Source: Candidatus Saccharimonadota bacterium (GTDB taxonomy: Bacteria > Patescibacteriota > Saccharimonadia > Saccharimonadales > Saccharimonadaceae). Taken from it: a stretch of DNA of 5,341 nt. The stretch covers positions 1-5,341 of the forward strand of contig JAFOHW010000020.1 of NCBI GenBank assembly GCA_017421685.1, given 5' to 3'. The notes under the pieces were generated by a model. That model saw only the letters and a program-made list of their open reading frames with translations, did no database searches and was not told the origin of the DNA. Numbering within the stretch: the first letter of the stretch is position 1; each line of letters opens with the position of its first letter. Shown in pieces: positions 1 through 4,768 of this stretch. Made by a program: the position numbers and the translations under genes.

Positions 1-426
1 AAATTTAAAGACGACCTAATCACAGCGTTAGTTAAAAAGTCTACCGTTCCGGCGCCAGAGATTTTAATTGACGACCAGGTCCGAGTAATTCGCGACGATA
101 TGACGAGAAACGCTGCTTCCCAAGGTTTAAGCTTTGAGGAATTCTTGACAAGGAACAATGAGACGCTTGAAAACTGGGAAAAGGAAGCACGAAAAATTGC
201 AGAAACTCGTGTCAAGGCTTCATTGGCCCTACAAACTTTAGCGGTAGAGAAGAAGATTACGGTCTCGGACGAACTAGTGAGCGCAAAACTTACGGAGCTT
301 CGAGATGTCTATAAGAAATCTCCAGAAGCCTTAAAAAGCTTAAAGGATCCTAACGTAAAGATGGATATTAAGAATCGCATGATTATGGAGGCGACGTTAG
401 ATTTCTTAGTAAAAGAGAATAGCTAA
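1..426 (+). CDS. tig: Trigger factor, C-terminal part (5' end outside window)
   Basis: This is the last 141 residues of a frame open from base 1, ending in TAA at 424-426. Trigger factor is the ribosome-bound chaperone that meets nascent chains at the exit tunnel. The visible part matches the helical C-terminal chaperone domain: a VPAPEILIDDQV stretch near the start of the window, then the GLSFEEFL motif, a WEKEARKIAETRVK helix, and an EKKITVSDE segment starting the next helical arm. A final helical segment (KNRMIMEATLDFLV) ends the protein, with no long tail. The N-terminal ribosome-binding domain and the PPIase domain lie upstream and cannot be judged. The ATG at base 100 is internal and is not a start, because conserved trigger factor sequence runs through it from upstream. 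A strong terminator follows 8 bases after the stop, so this gene ends its transcript and is separate from rpsL. Confidence 0.9.
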   Translation, partial: KFKDDLITALVKKSTVPAPEILIDDQVRVIRDDMTRNAASQGLSFEEFLTRNNETLENWEKEARKIAETRVKASLALQTLAVEKKITVSDELVSAKLTELRDVYKKSPEALKSLKDPNVKMDIKNRMIMEATLDFLVKENS

Positions 427-434
427 GATTTCAA

Positions 435-470
435 TATAAAAATAGCGCTAGTTTTAGTGCTATTTTTATA
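435..470 (+). terminator. Intrinsic terminator after tig
   Basis: The arms 435-450 and 455-470 form a 16-bp stem with one G-U pair (447 with 458) and the 4-base loop GTTT. The 3' arm contains the T run 463-467 and the 5' arm an A run 438-442, so the same hairpin could also work on the opposite strand. There is only a short extra T run (474-478) after the stem. It ends the trigger factor transcript. The 3' foot of the stem touches the -35 region of the next promoter. Confidence 0.85.
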
Positions 471-498
471 GACTTTTTAGGGTAAGTGTGTTATAATA
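469..498 (+). promoter_or_regulatory. rpsL-rpsG promoter with extended -10
   Basis: A consensus -10 TATAAT lies at 492-497, preceded by TG at 489-490 with one base between (TGnTATAAT). A -35 candidate TAGACT at 469-474 matches TTGACA at four of six positions with a 17-base spacer. The transcript would start near base 504. The core GTGTGTTATAATA at 486-498 is repeated exactly upstream of gap (1654-1666), which supports both as real sigma-70-type promoters. Confidence 0.8.
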
Positions 499-503
499 CG
501 GTT

Positions 504-659
504 AAGAGTTTCATCTGGTTTGTGATTGCTGTGAACAAATCAGAAATATTACAGACGCTATATATAGAGTTTTTAGGTGTTTTTTAGCCTTGTAAACGCT
601 ACATATAGCGTAGGATATATCACCATATATAATATGTAATAAAATAAGAGGAAATTTTA
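504..659 (+). promoter_or_regulatory. Long structured 5' leader of rpsL mRNA
   Basis: About 155 nt separate the inferred transcript start from the rpsL ATG and contain no convincing gene. Near the 5' end, arms 514-523 and 535-544 form a 10-bp stem with one G-U pair and an 11-nt loop. A 13-nt element occurs twice with one mismatch (555-567 and 596-608). The segment 603-611 can pair with the first copy (555-563, 9 bp), or its part 606-611 can pair locally with 596-601 (6 bp, loop CATA). These two pairings exclude each other. A weak AT stem (615-620 with 625-630) lies just before the ribosome binding site AAGAGGA at 646-652. A leader that controls ribosomal protein synthesis is plausible. No known riboswitch or ribosomal protein leader family was recognised. 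Confidence 0.5.
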
Positions 660-1073
660 ATGCCAACTATTAATCAGTTGATTCGTAAGCCTAGAAAAAA
701 GGCTAACAAGAAATCGAAATCACCGGCGCTTGGCTCAATCGTCAACACGTTAAAGACTAAGCGTTATGAGAAAGCTTCGCCGTTAAAACGCGGAGTTTGT
801 ATTAAAGTTACGACTAAAACCCCAAAGAAGCCGAACTCGGCGATGCGAAAAGTTGCCCGTGTCCGTTTAACTAACGGTCAAGAGGTTTGGGCTTATATCG
901 GCGGGGAAGGTCATAACTTACAGGAACACGCCGTTGTTCTAGTGCGCGGAGGTCGTGTCCCAGATCTTCCTGGTGTACGTTATCATATCGTACGCGGGAC
1001 ACTCGATTTACAAGGAGTTCAAGGACGTAAGCAAGGTCGTTCGAAATACGGCGCGAAGAAGGAGGATAAGTAA
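660..1073 (+). CDS. rpsL: 30S ribosomal protein S12
   Basis: S12 (137 aa) sits at the decoding centre and helps control translation accuracy. It begins [12 protein letters not shown] like bacterial S12 and carries the hallmark segments [11 protein letters not shown] (residues 54-64), [10 protein letters not shown] (81-90), [12 protein letters not shown] (102-113) and GRSKYG (126-131). It is longer than the 124-aa E. coli protein because of an extra segment around residues 20-40, as in the 138-aa Bacillus subtilis type. Lys56 corresponds to E. coli Lys43 (counting Met). Asp102 corresponds to the aspartate methylthiolated by RimO in some bacteria. The residue just before it, Lys88 in E. coli, is Pro101 here. 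The ATG is supported by AAGAGGA at 646-652, 7 nt upstream. The last codons of the gene contain the ribosome binding site of rpsG. Identity is secure. Confidence 0.98.
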   Translation: MPTINQLIRKPRKKANKKSKSPALGSIVNTLKTKRYEKASPLKRGVCIKVTTKTPKKPNSAMRKVARVRLTNGQEVWAYIGGEGHNLQEHAVVLVRGGRVPDLPGVRYHIVRGTLDLQGVQGRKQGRSKYGAKKEDK

Positions 1074-1075
1074 TT

Positions 1076-1552
1076 ATGCCACGCAAAACTACTAAATCTC
1101 TAACTCGTAAAGTTAATCCTGACCGCAAATATCAGTCGATTTTAGTTCAGAGATTAATTAACAAATCATTACTCGATGGAAAAAAACAGGTCGCCGAACG
1201 AGCAGTTTATTCTGCTATCGAAGGCGCCGCGAAAAAATTAAAATCCGAGAATCCGGTCGAGGTACTCGAAAAAGCGATTGCTAATATTTCGCCTGATTTC
1301 GAAGTTAAATCTCGCCGAGTCGGTGGAGCAAACTACCAAATCCCGTTCCCGATTTCGGGACATCGTCAGCTTCACTTTGCTTTCTCGTGGCTAGTACAAT
1401 CAGCCCGAGCGCGAAGCGGAATGCCGTATGCGAGACGTCTAGAAGCGGAAATCGTTGATGCTTATAATGAGACTGGCGCTGCCTTCAAGAAGAAGGAAGA
1501 TTGCCACCGCATGGCAGAAGCAAACCGTGCGTTTGCACACTTTGCGAGATAA
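1076..1552 (+). CDS. rpsG: 30S ribosomal protein S7
   Basis: S7 (158 aa; the usual bacterial length is about 156) starts assembly of the 30S head by binding 16S rRNA and lines the E site. It begins MPRK and contains the family segments LLDGKKQVAERAVYSA (residues 32-47), EVKSRRVGGANYQIP (76-90) and KKEDCHRMAEANRAFAH (139-155). The stretch after YQIP (PFPISGHRQ, about 90-98) differs from the VEVRPxRR pattern common in other bacteria but keeps the same length. The start lies 2 nt after the rpsL stop. AAGGAGG at 1059-1065, inside the end of rpsL, serves it with a spacing of about 10 nt. The two genes are therefore one operon. Translation elongation factor G, which usually follows, is absent; transcription appears to end at 1595-1634. 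Confidence 0.97.
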   Translation: MPRKTTKSLTRKVNPDRKYQSILVQRLINKSLLDGKKQVAERAVYSAIEGAAKKLKSENPVEVLEKAIANISPDFEVKSRRVGGANYQIPFPISGHRQLHFAFSWLVQSARARSGMPYARRLEAEIVDAYNETGAAFKKKEDCHRMAEANRAFAHFAR

Positions 1553-1565
1553 TATTTCGCTTTAG

Positions 1566-1587
1566 ACTTTTCTTTACTAAGAAAAGT
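1566..1587 (+). other. Perfect 9-bp hairpin in rpsG 3' UTR
   Basis: Arms 1566-1574 (ACTTTTCTT) and 1579-1587 (AAGAAAAGT) are exact reverse complements around the 4-base loop TACT. The hairpin lies 13 bases after the rpsG stop and 8 bases before the terminator stem. No T tract follows it, so it is more likely a stabilising 3' structure than a terminator. Its TTTTCTT part (1568-1574) could also pair with AAGAAAA at 1595-1601 of the terminator arm, which would compete with terminator folding. Confidence 0.5.
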
Positions 1588-1594
1588 TCGGTTT

Positions 1595-1634
1595 AAGAAA
1601 AATAGGTCTTAGCTTAGGCCTATTTTTCTTTTTT
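1595..1634 (+). terminator. Intrinsic terminator after rpsG
   Basis: Arms 1595-1609 and 1616-1630 form a 15-bp stem with one G-U pair (1607 with 1618) and the loop TAGCTT. The stem ends in, and is followed by, a T tract (1629-1634). This is a classic Rho-independent terminator. It separates the ribosomal protein transcript from the gap operon. Confidence 0.92.
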
Positions 1635-1653
1635 GTCTCGCGTACTAGAAAAT

Positions 1654-1666
1654 GTGTGTTATAATA
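1654..1666 (+). promoter_or_regulatory. gap operon promoter with extended -10
   Basis: A consensus TATAAT lies at 1660-1665, preceded by TG at 1657-1658 (TGnTATAAT). No good -35 is seen at 16-18 bases; TTGTCT at 1633-1638 is too far (21-base spacer). The extended -10 probably carries the recognition. The 13-nt core is identical to that of the rpsL promoter. The transcript would start near 1672, leaving a leader of only about 23 nt. That leader contains the strong ribosome binding site AGGAGG (1682-1687), 7 nt before the gap ATG. Confidence 0.8.
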
Positions 1667-1694
1667 GGCATAAGTAGAATTAGGAGGCAAAATA

Positions 1695-2699
1695 ATGGTA
1701 AAGGTTGCGATTAACGGCTTCGGAAGAATTGGCCGGAACGCATTAAAAATATTACTAGATCGGCGAGACGTACAAGTTGTGGCGATAAATAGTCTTTCTG
1801 ATGCGAAAACTTCGGCGTATCTTTTAAAACACGATTCGTCTTATGGGACTTATGATAAAAAAGTTTCGGCAGGAAAAAACTCGATCATTATTAATACGCG
1901 CGAAATTCCGCTTTTTTCCGAAAAAGATCCAGCTAATTTGCCATGGAAAAAGTTAGGTGTTGATGTCGTGATTGAGGCGACTGGAGCTTTTACGAAGCCA
2001 GAGGATGCTAAAATTCATTTAGCTTCCGGGGCGAAGAAGGTTGTTATTTCGGCGCCGGCGAAAGGTGAAGGGGCTAAAACGGTCGTGCTCGGGGTCAATG
2101 AAGAGATTGTTGAAAAAGACGATGTGATTATTTCAAACGCGTCTTGTACGACGAATTGTATCGCGCCGATTATGAAAGTACTCGAAGACGAATATGGCGT
2201 AGAAAAAGCGATGATGACGACGGTCCATTCATACACTGCTTCGCAAAGAATTCTTGACGCGGAAGCGAAAGACTTACGTGAGGGTCGTTCGGCGGGAGAA
2301 AATATCATACCAACTTCGACTGGGGCCTCGAAGGCGACAGCGCTAACGATCCCGAGTTTAAAAGATAAGTTCAATGGTCTTTCCGTCCGAGTTCCGACGC
2401 CAGTGGTTTCCTTGTCGGATATTACGGCAGTCCTAAAAAGAACCGTGACAAAGGAAGAACTCGTAAGTTTATTTAAGAAAGTCGCGAAAGAACCATATTA
2501 CGAAGGAATCATTGGCGTAACGGAAGAGGAATTGGTGTCTTCGGACTTTATTGGTGATCCACATTCTTGTATCGTTGATCTGCCATTGATTGACGTGGTT
2601 TGTGGCGACATGGTAAAGATTGTGGCTTGGTATGATAATGAGTGGGGGTATTCTAATCGGCTAGTCGAGGTCGCGGTTGATTTTGGGAAAGGGATTTAA
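1695..2699 (+). CDS. gap: Glyceraldehyde-3-phosphate dehydrogenase (type I)
   Basis: This 334-aa cytoplasmic enzyme oxidises and phosphorylates glyceraldehyde 3-phosphate to 1,3-bisphosphoglycerate, the entry into lower glycolysis. It has the N-terminal NAD(P)-binding Rossmann motif INGFGRIGR (residues 6-14). The catalytic motif is SNASCTTNCIAP with Cys151, and the catalytic His178 lies in HSYT. Other hallmarks are IIPTSTGASKA (204-214), VRVPTPVVS (231-239) and WYDNEWGYSNR (312-322). Length and domain order are normal for the family. Two coenzyme-contact sites are atypical. The Asp that binds the adenosine ribose (B. stearothermophilus Asp32) is Ser33 here, and the Leu187-Pro188 pair is Ala189-Glu190. 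NAD preference is therefore doubtful. It is the first gene of the operon, with its own promoter and a strong ribosome binding site. Its stop TAA shares one base with the start of the next gene. Confidence 0.97.
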   Translation: MVKVAINGFGRIGRNALKILLDRRDVQVVAINSLSDAKTSAYLLKHDSSYGTYDKKVSAGKNSIIINTREIPLFSEKDPANLPWKKLGVDVVIEATGAFTKPEDAKIHLASGAKKVVISAPAKGEGAKTVVLGVNEEIVEKDDVIISNASCTTNCIAPIMKVLEDEYGVEKAMMTTVHSYTASQRILDAEAKDLREGRSAGENIIPTSTGASKATALTIPSLKDKFNGLSVRVPTPVVSLSDITAVLKRTVTKEELVSLFKKVAKEPYYEGIIGVTEEELVSSDFIGDPHSCIVDLPLIDVVCGDMVKIVAWYDNEWGYSNRLVEVAVDFGKGI

Positions 2700-3148
2700 T
2701 GGAAATCTTTATTGGCGCGGACTATCGAGGATTTGAGAAGAAGCAGAGACTGAAAGATTTTTTGGCTCAAAGTGGACACGAGGTAACCGACGAAGGCGCA
2801 TATGAATACGTAGAGGGTGACGATTTTAACGATCCCGCAATAAAAGTAGCAAAATCCGTGCGAGAAAATCGAGGTTCGATAGGTATTTTAATTTGCGATT
2901 CGGCGCATGGGGTTACAGCTCAGGCAAATCGTTTTAAAGGTATTCGAGCCGCACATTGCAGTAATTCTGAATCGGCAAAATTAGCGCGCGAGCATGACGA
3001 CGCAAACGTCTTGTGCCTTTCAGCTCATTTTGTGAGCGAAGAAGAGATGAAGGAAATCGTGAAAACTTTTATCGAAACAAGTTTTACAAATTTAGAGCGC
3101 CGAGTAAGGCGAATTAACCGTCTTGACGAAAGGGAAGACTATGATTAG
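2699..3148 (+). CDS. RpiB/LacAB-family sugar-phosphate isomerase, divergent
   Basis: This 149-aa protein has the length and layout of RpiB, which interconverts ribose 5-phosphate and ribulose 5-phosphate. Visible family features are the start MEIFIGAD with Asp8 and GFEKK, and LICDSAHG with Cys66 aligned to the E. coli RpiB catalytic Cys66. AREHDDANVL contains His99, the ring-opening histidine in E. coli, and an arginine-rich C-terminus (134-138) lies where phosphate-binding arginines sit. Departures from the family: the His after Asp8 is Tyr9, the loop GTGxG after the cysteine is DSAHG (67-71), and the Arg in the NVLxxGxR motif is His110. It could therefore be an RpiB with altered kinetics or an isomerase for another sugar phosphate. 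The start overlaps the gap stop (TAATG) and has a modest AAAGGGA site at 2688-2694, 4 nt upstream. Family confidence is high and the exact substrate uncertain, so no symbol is given. Confidence 0.85.
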   Translation: MEIFIGADYRGFEKKQRLKDFLAQSGHEVTDEGAYEYVEGDDFNDPAIKVAKSVRENRGSIGILICDSAHGVTAQANRFKGIRAAHCSNSESAKLAREHDDANVLCLSAHFVSEEEMKEIVKTFIETSFTNLERRVRRINRLDEREDYD

Positions 3149-3797
3149 AACAGTATCAATTGTGCCAGCAATCTTAACGGATAATAAACAGGATTTTCGT
3201 GCGCAAATTGAAAGGATTAATGTTTTTACTCGTAGAGCCCAAATCGACGTTACTGATGGGACTTTTGCGCCAACTCAAACCCTAGATATTACGAATATCT
3301 GGTGGCCAAGAAACTGGGAGGCTGATTTACATTTAATGGTCGCAAATCCCTCTGCCTATATTGACACGATTTTAAAATTAAGTCCGTCATTATGTATTTT
3401 ACACGCTGAAGCTTATGAAGATTTAATTCCGACTTTCCAGGTTCTAAAAGACGCCGGGATAAAAGTCGGGGTTGCATTGCTACCTTCTACTTTCCCAGGT
3501 AACGTAAAACATTATATCGATGTCGCAGATCACGTTTTGATTTTTGCCGGACAACTAGGAGTCCAAGGTTCGCCAGCCGACTTAATGCAAATGGAAAAAA
3601 TTCCGCTAATTCGAAATATGAAACCGGAAGTCGAGATTGGATGGGACGGTGGCGCAAATGCGACTAATGTACGAGCGCTAGCGCATGCAGATTTAGACGT
3701 AATCAACGTCGGTTCAGCAATTTCGCAAGCCGGGAATCCAGCCGAAGTGTTTCAAGAGTTAGTTTCGGAGATTGATAAAAACGGGGTCGTTCTATAA
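3141..3797 (+). CDS. Ribulose-phosphate 3-epimerase-like TIM barrel protein, divergent
   Basis: This 218-aa protein follows the ribulose-phosphate 3-epimerase (Rpe) plan. Rpe is a TIM barrel that interconverts ribulose 5-phosphate and xylulose 5-phosphate with a bound metal. Recognisable strands are SIVPAIL (6-12), QIDVTDGTFAP (34-44), ADLHLMVANP (61-70), ILHAEA (86-91), GVALLP (110-115), GWDGGAN (167-173) and NVGSAI (189-194). Of the usual metal ligands, Asp36, His64 and Asp169 are kept, but the first His (HxDxMDG) is Gln34. The SIL serine is Ala10. The NPGFGGQ loop after strand 6 reads FAGQLGVQGS (135-144). Activity or substrate may therefore differ. I chose ATG 3141, preceded by AAAGGGA at 3129-3135, over an in-frame TTG at 3123 that would add six residues without family similarity. 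The start overlaps the end of the rpiB-like gene by 8 nt. Confidence 0.8.
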   Translation: MIRTVSIVPAILTDNKQDFRAQIERINVFTRRAQIDVTDGTFAPTQTLDITNIWWPRNWEADLHLMVANPSAYIDTILKLSPSLCILHAEAYEDLIPTFQVLKDAGIKVGVALLPSTFPGNVKHYIDVADHVLIFAGQLGVQGSPADLMQMEKIPLIRNMKPEVEIGWDGGANATNVRALAHADLDVINVGSAISQAGNPAEVFQELVSEIDKNGVVL

Positions 3798-4760
3798 ATG
3801 GCGCGAATCGTTTCGCTCGGGTCGGCCTTACAGGACGTTTATTTAATTGATCATGACGATTTAAAGGCGACTTCGATTGGCGAAGAGGCGATTTTTGGGA
3901 AAGTTCTAGTCGGTTCAAAAATCGATATTGATAGAATTTCTTATGAGGTTGGTGGCGGAGGGCTGAACTCAGCGATTACTTTTGCGAGACATGGACATGA
4001 AACAATTTTTATGGGGAATATTTCGCGAGACTCAGCAGGAAATGCGATAATAAAAGCCTTGGCCCGAGAAGGGATTGATGATAGCTACGTCAACTTTCTA
4101 GAAAGACGTTCAACTGGAACTTCAATTATTTTATTAGATGGACGAAGCGGGGAGAGGACAATTTTGACTTGTCGTGGGGCAAGTGAACAATTTGGGAATT
4201 TTTCTGAGCGCGACCTAGAGTTAATCCATCCAGATTGGCTATATGTTACAACTTTGCGCGGAGATTTAGATACATTAAAGCGGTTCTTCATAAAGGCAAA
4301 AGAACTTGGCGCAAAAATCATGTTTAACCCCGGAGTAAAAGAACTTGATGAGGTTAAGGGGTTAGCGAGACTTTTGAAATACGTTGATGTCTTAAATGTG
4401 AATAAAAACGAAGCGGGGAGGATGGTGCCAGGAACTCTACTGTCAGAATTACTATACCGACTCAACCATTATGTCGAGACGGTTATCATAACTGACGGAC
4501 CAATGGGAGGAATTGCGGGGAACGGTTCGGAAGCGTATAGATTCGGGATTTATGAAGATAAGAAAGTTAAAGACGCAACTGGGGCTGGCGATGCTTTCGG
4601 TTCAGGATTCTTAGCAAAATTTGCTTCAGGAAAATCTTTCAGAAGCTCGTTAATTTTCGCCTCGGCGAATTCAACTTCCGTAGTCACCAAGCTCGGAGCG
4701 AATCGTGGTATACTAAATGGTACAGAGGCTTTACATCCTATGCCGATACAAAAATTATAA
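3798..4760 (+). CDS. PfkB/ribokinase-family carbohydrate kinase
   Basis: This 320-aa protein belongs to the PfkB family, ATP-dependent kinases for sugars, sugar phosphates or nucleosides. It has the N-terminal strand IVSLGSALQDVYL (4-16), the family glycine-rich region GGGGLNSAITFARHG (52-66), and the C-terminal signature DATGAGDAFGSGFL (259-272) with catalytic base Asp265 in the GAGD anion hole. NVNKNEA (200-206) corresponds to the conserved NxxE region. Length is normal. The substrate cannot be told from sequence; ribose, another pentose or hexose, or a nucleoside are all possible. It begins directly after the TAA of the Rpe-like gene with no spacer. No strong Shine-Dalgarno sequence is visible (only ACGGGG at about 3781-3786), so translation probably depends on coupling to the upstream gene. 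The context of gap, isomerase and epimerase suggests a sugar entering pentose phosphate metabolism. Confidence 0.92.
   Translation: MARIVSLGSALQDVYLIDHDDLKATSIGEEAIFGKVLVGSKIDIDRISYEVGGGGLNSAITFARHGHETIFMGNISRDSAGNAIIKALAREGIDDSYVNFLERRSTGTSIILLDGRSGERTILTCRGASEQFGNFSERDLELIHPDWLYVTTLRGDLDTLKRFFIKAKELGAKIMFNPGVKELDEVKGLARLLKYVDVLNVNKNEAGRMVPGTLLSELLYRLNHYVETVIITDGPMGGIAGNGSEAYRFGIYEDKKVKDATGAGDAFGSGFLAKFASGKSFRSSLIFASANSTSVVTKLGANRGILNGTEALHPMPIQKL
4706..4714 (+). promoter_or_regulatory. Possible internal promoter before LOG-family gene
   Basis: TGGTATACT gives an extended -10 pattern (TG at 4706-4707, TATACT at 4709-4714) inside the 3' end of the kinase gene, 55 bases before the next start codon. 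No matching -35 is present at the normal distance. The codons there (Arg-Gly-Ile-Leu-Asn) are not a conserved kinase motif, so the match is not forced by the protein. It could give the last gene extra expression, but one short motif is weak evidence. Confidence 0.3.
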
Positions 4761-4768
4761 GGAGGAAT

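Noticed and set aside
558..574. Palindrome CTATATATAG followed by a T run, as an attenuator in the rpsL leader
   Set aside because: A self-palindrome this short cannot form a stable hairpin with a workable loop; it is better explained as one copy of the repeated leader element.
628..633. Second TATAAT just before rpsL
   Set aside because: It lies in an AT-rich run with no TG extension or -35, and a transcript from it would begin almost on the ribosome binding site.
871..1128. 85-codon open frame on the minus strand across rpsL and rpsG
   Set aside because: It is antisense to two certain ribosomal protein genes and resembles no protein.
1463..1468. TATAAT inside rpsG
   Set aside because: It is part of the codons for Ala-Tyr-Asn in S7, the upstream TG is out of register, and no gene follows at a fitting distance.
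2628..2636. TGGTATGAT extended -10 match upstream of the rpiB-like gene
   Set aside because: These bases encode the strictly conserved Trp-Tyr-Asp of GAPDH (WYDNEWGY), which forces the match, and there is no -35.
3123..3140. TTG start giving the Rpe-like protein six extra residues
   Set aside because: ATG 3141 has AAAGGGA a few bases upstream and gives a start matching the family; the extra residues show no similarity.
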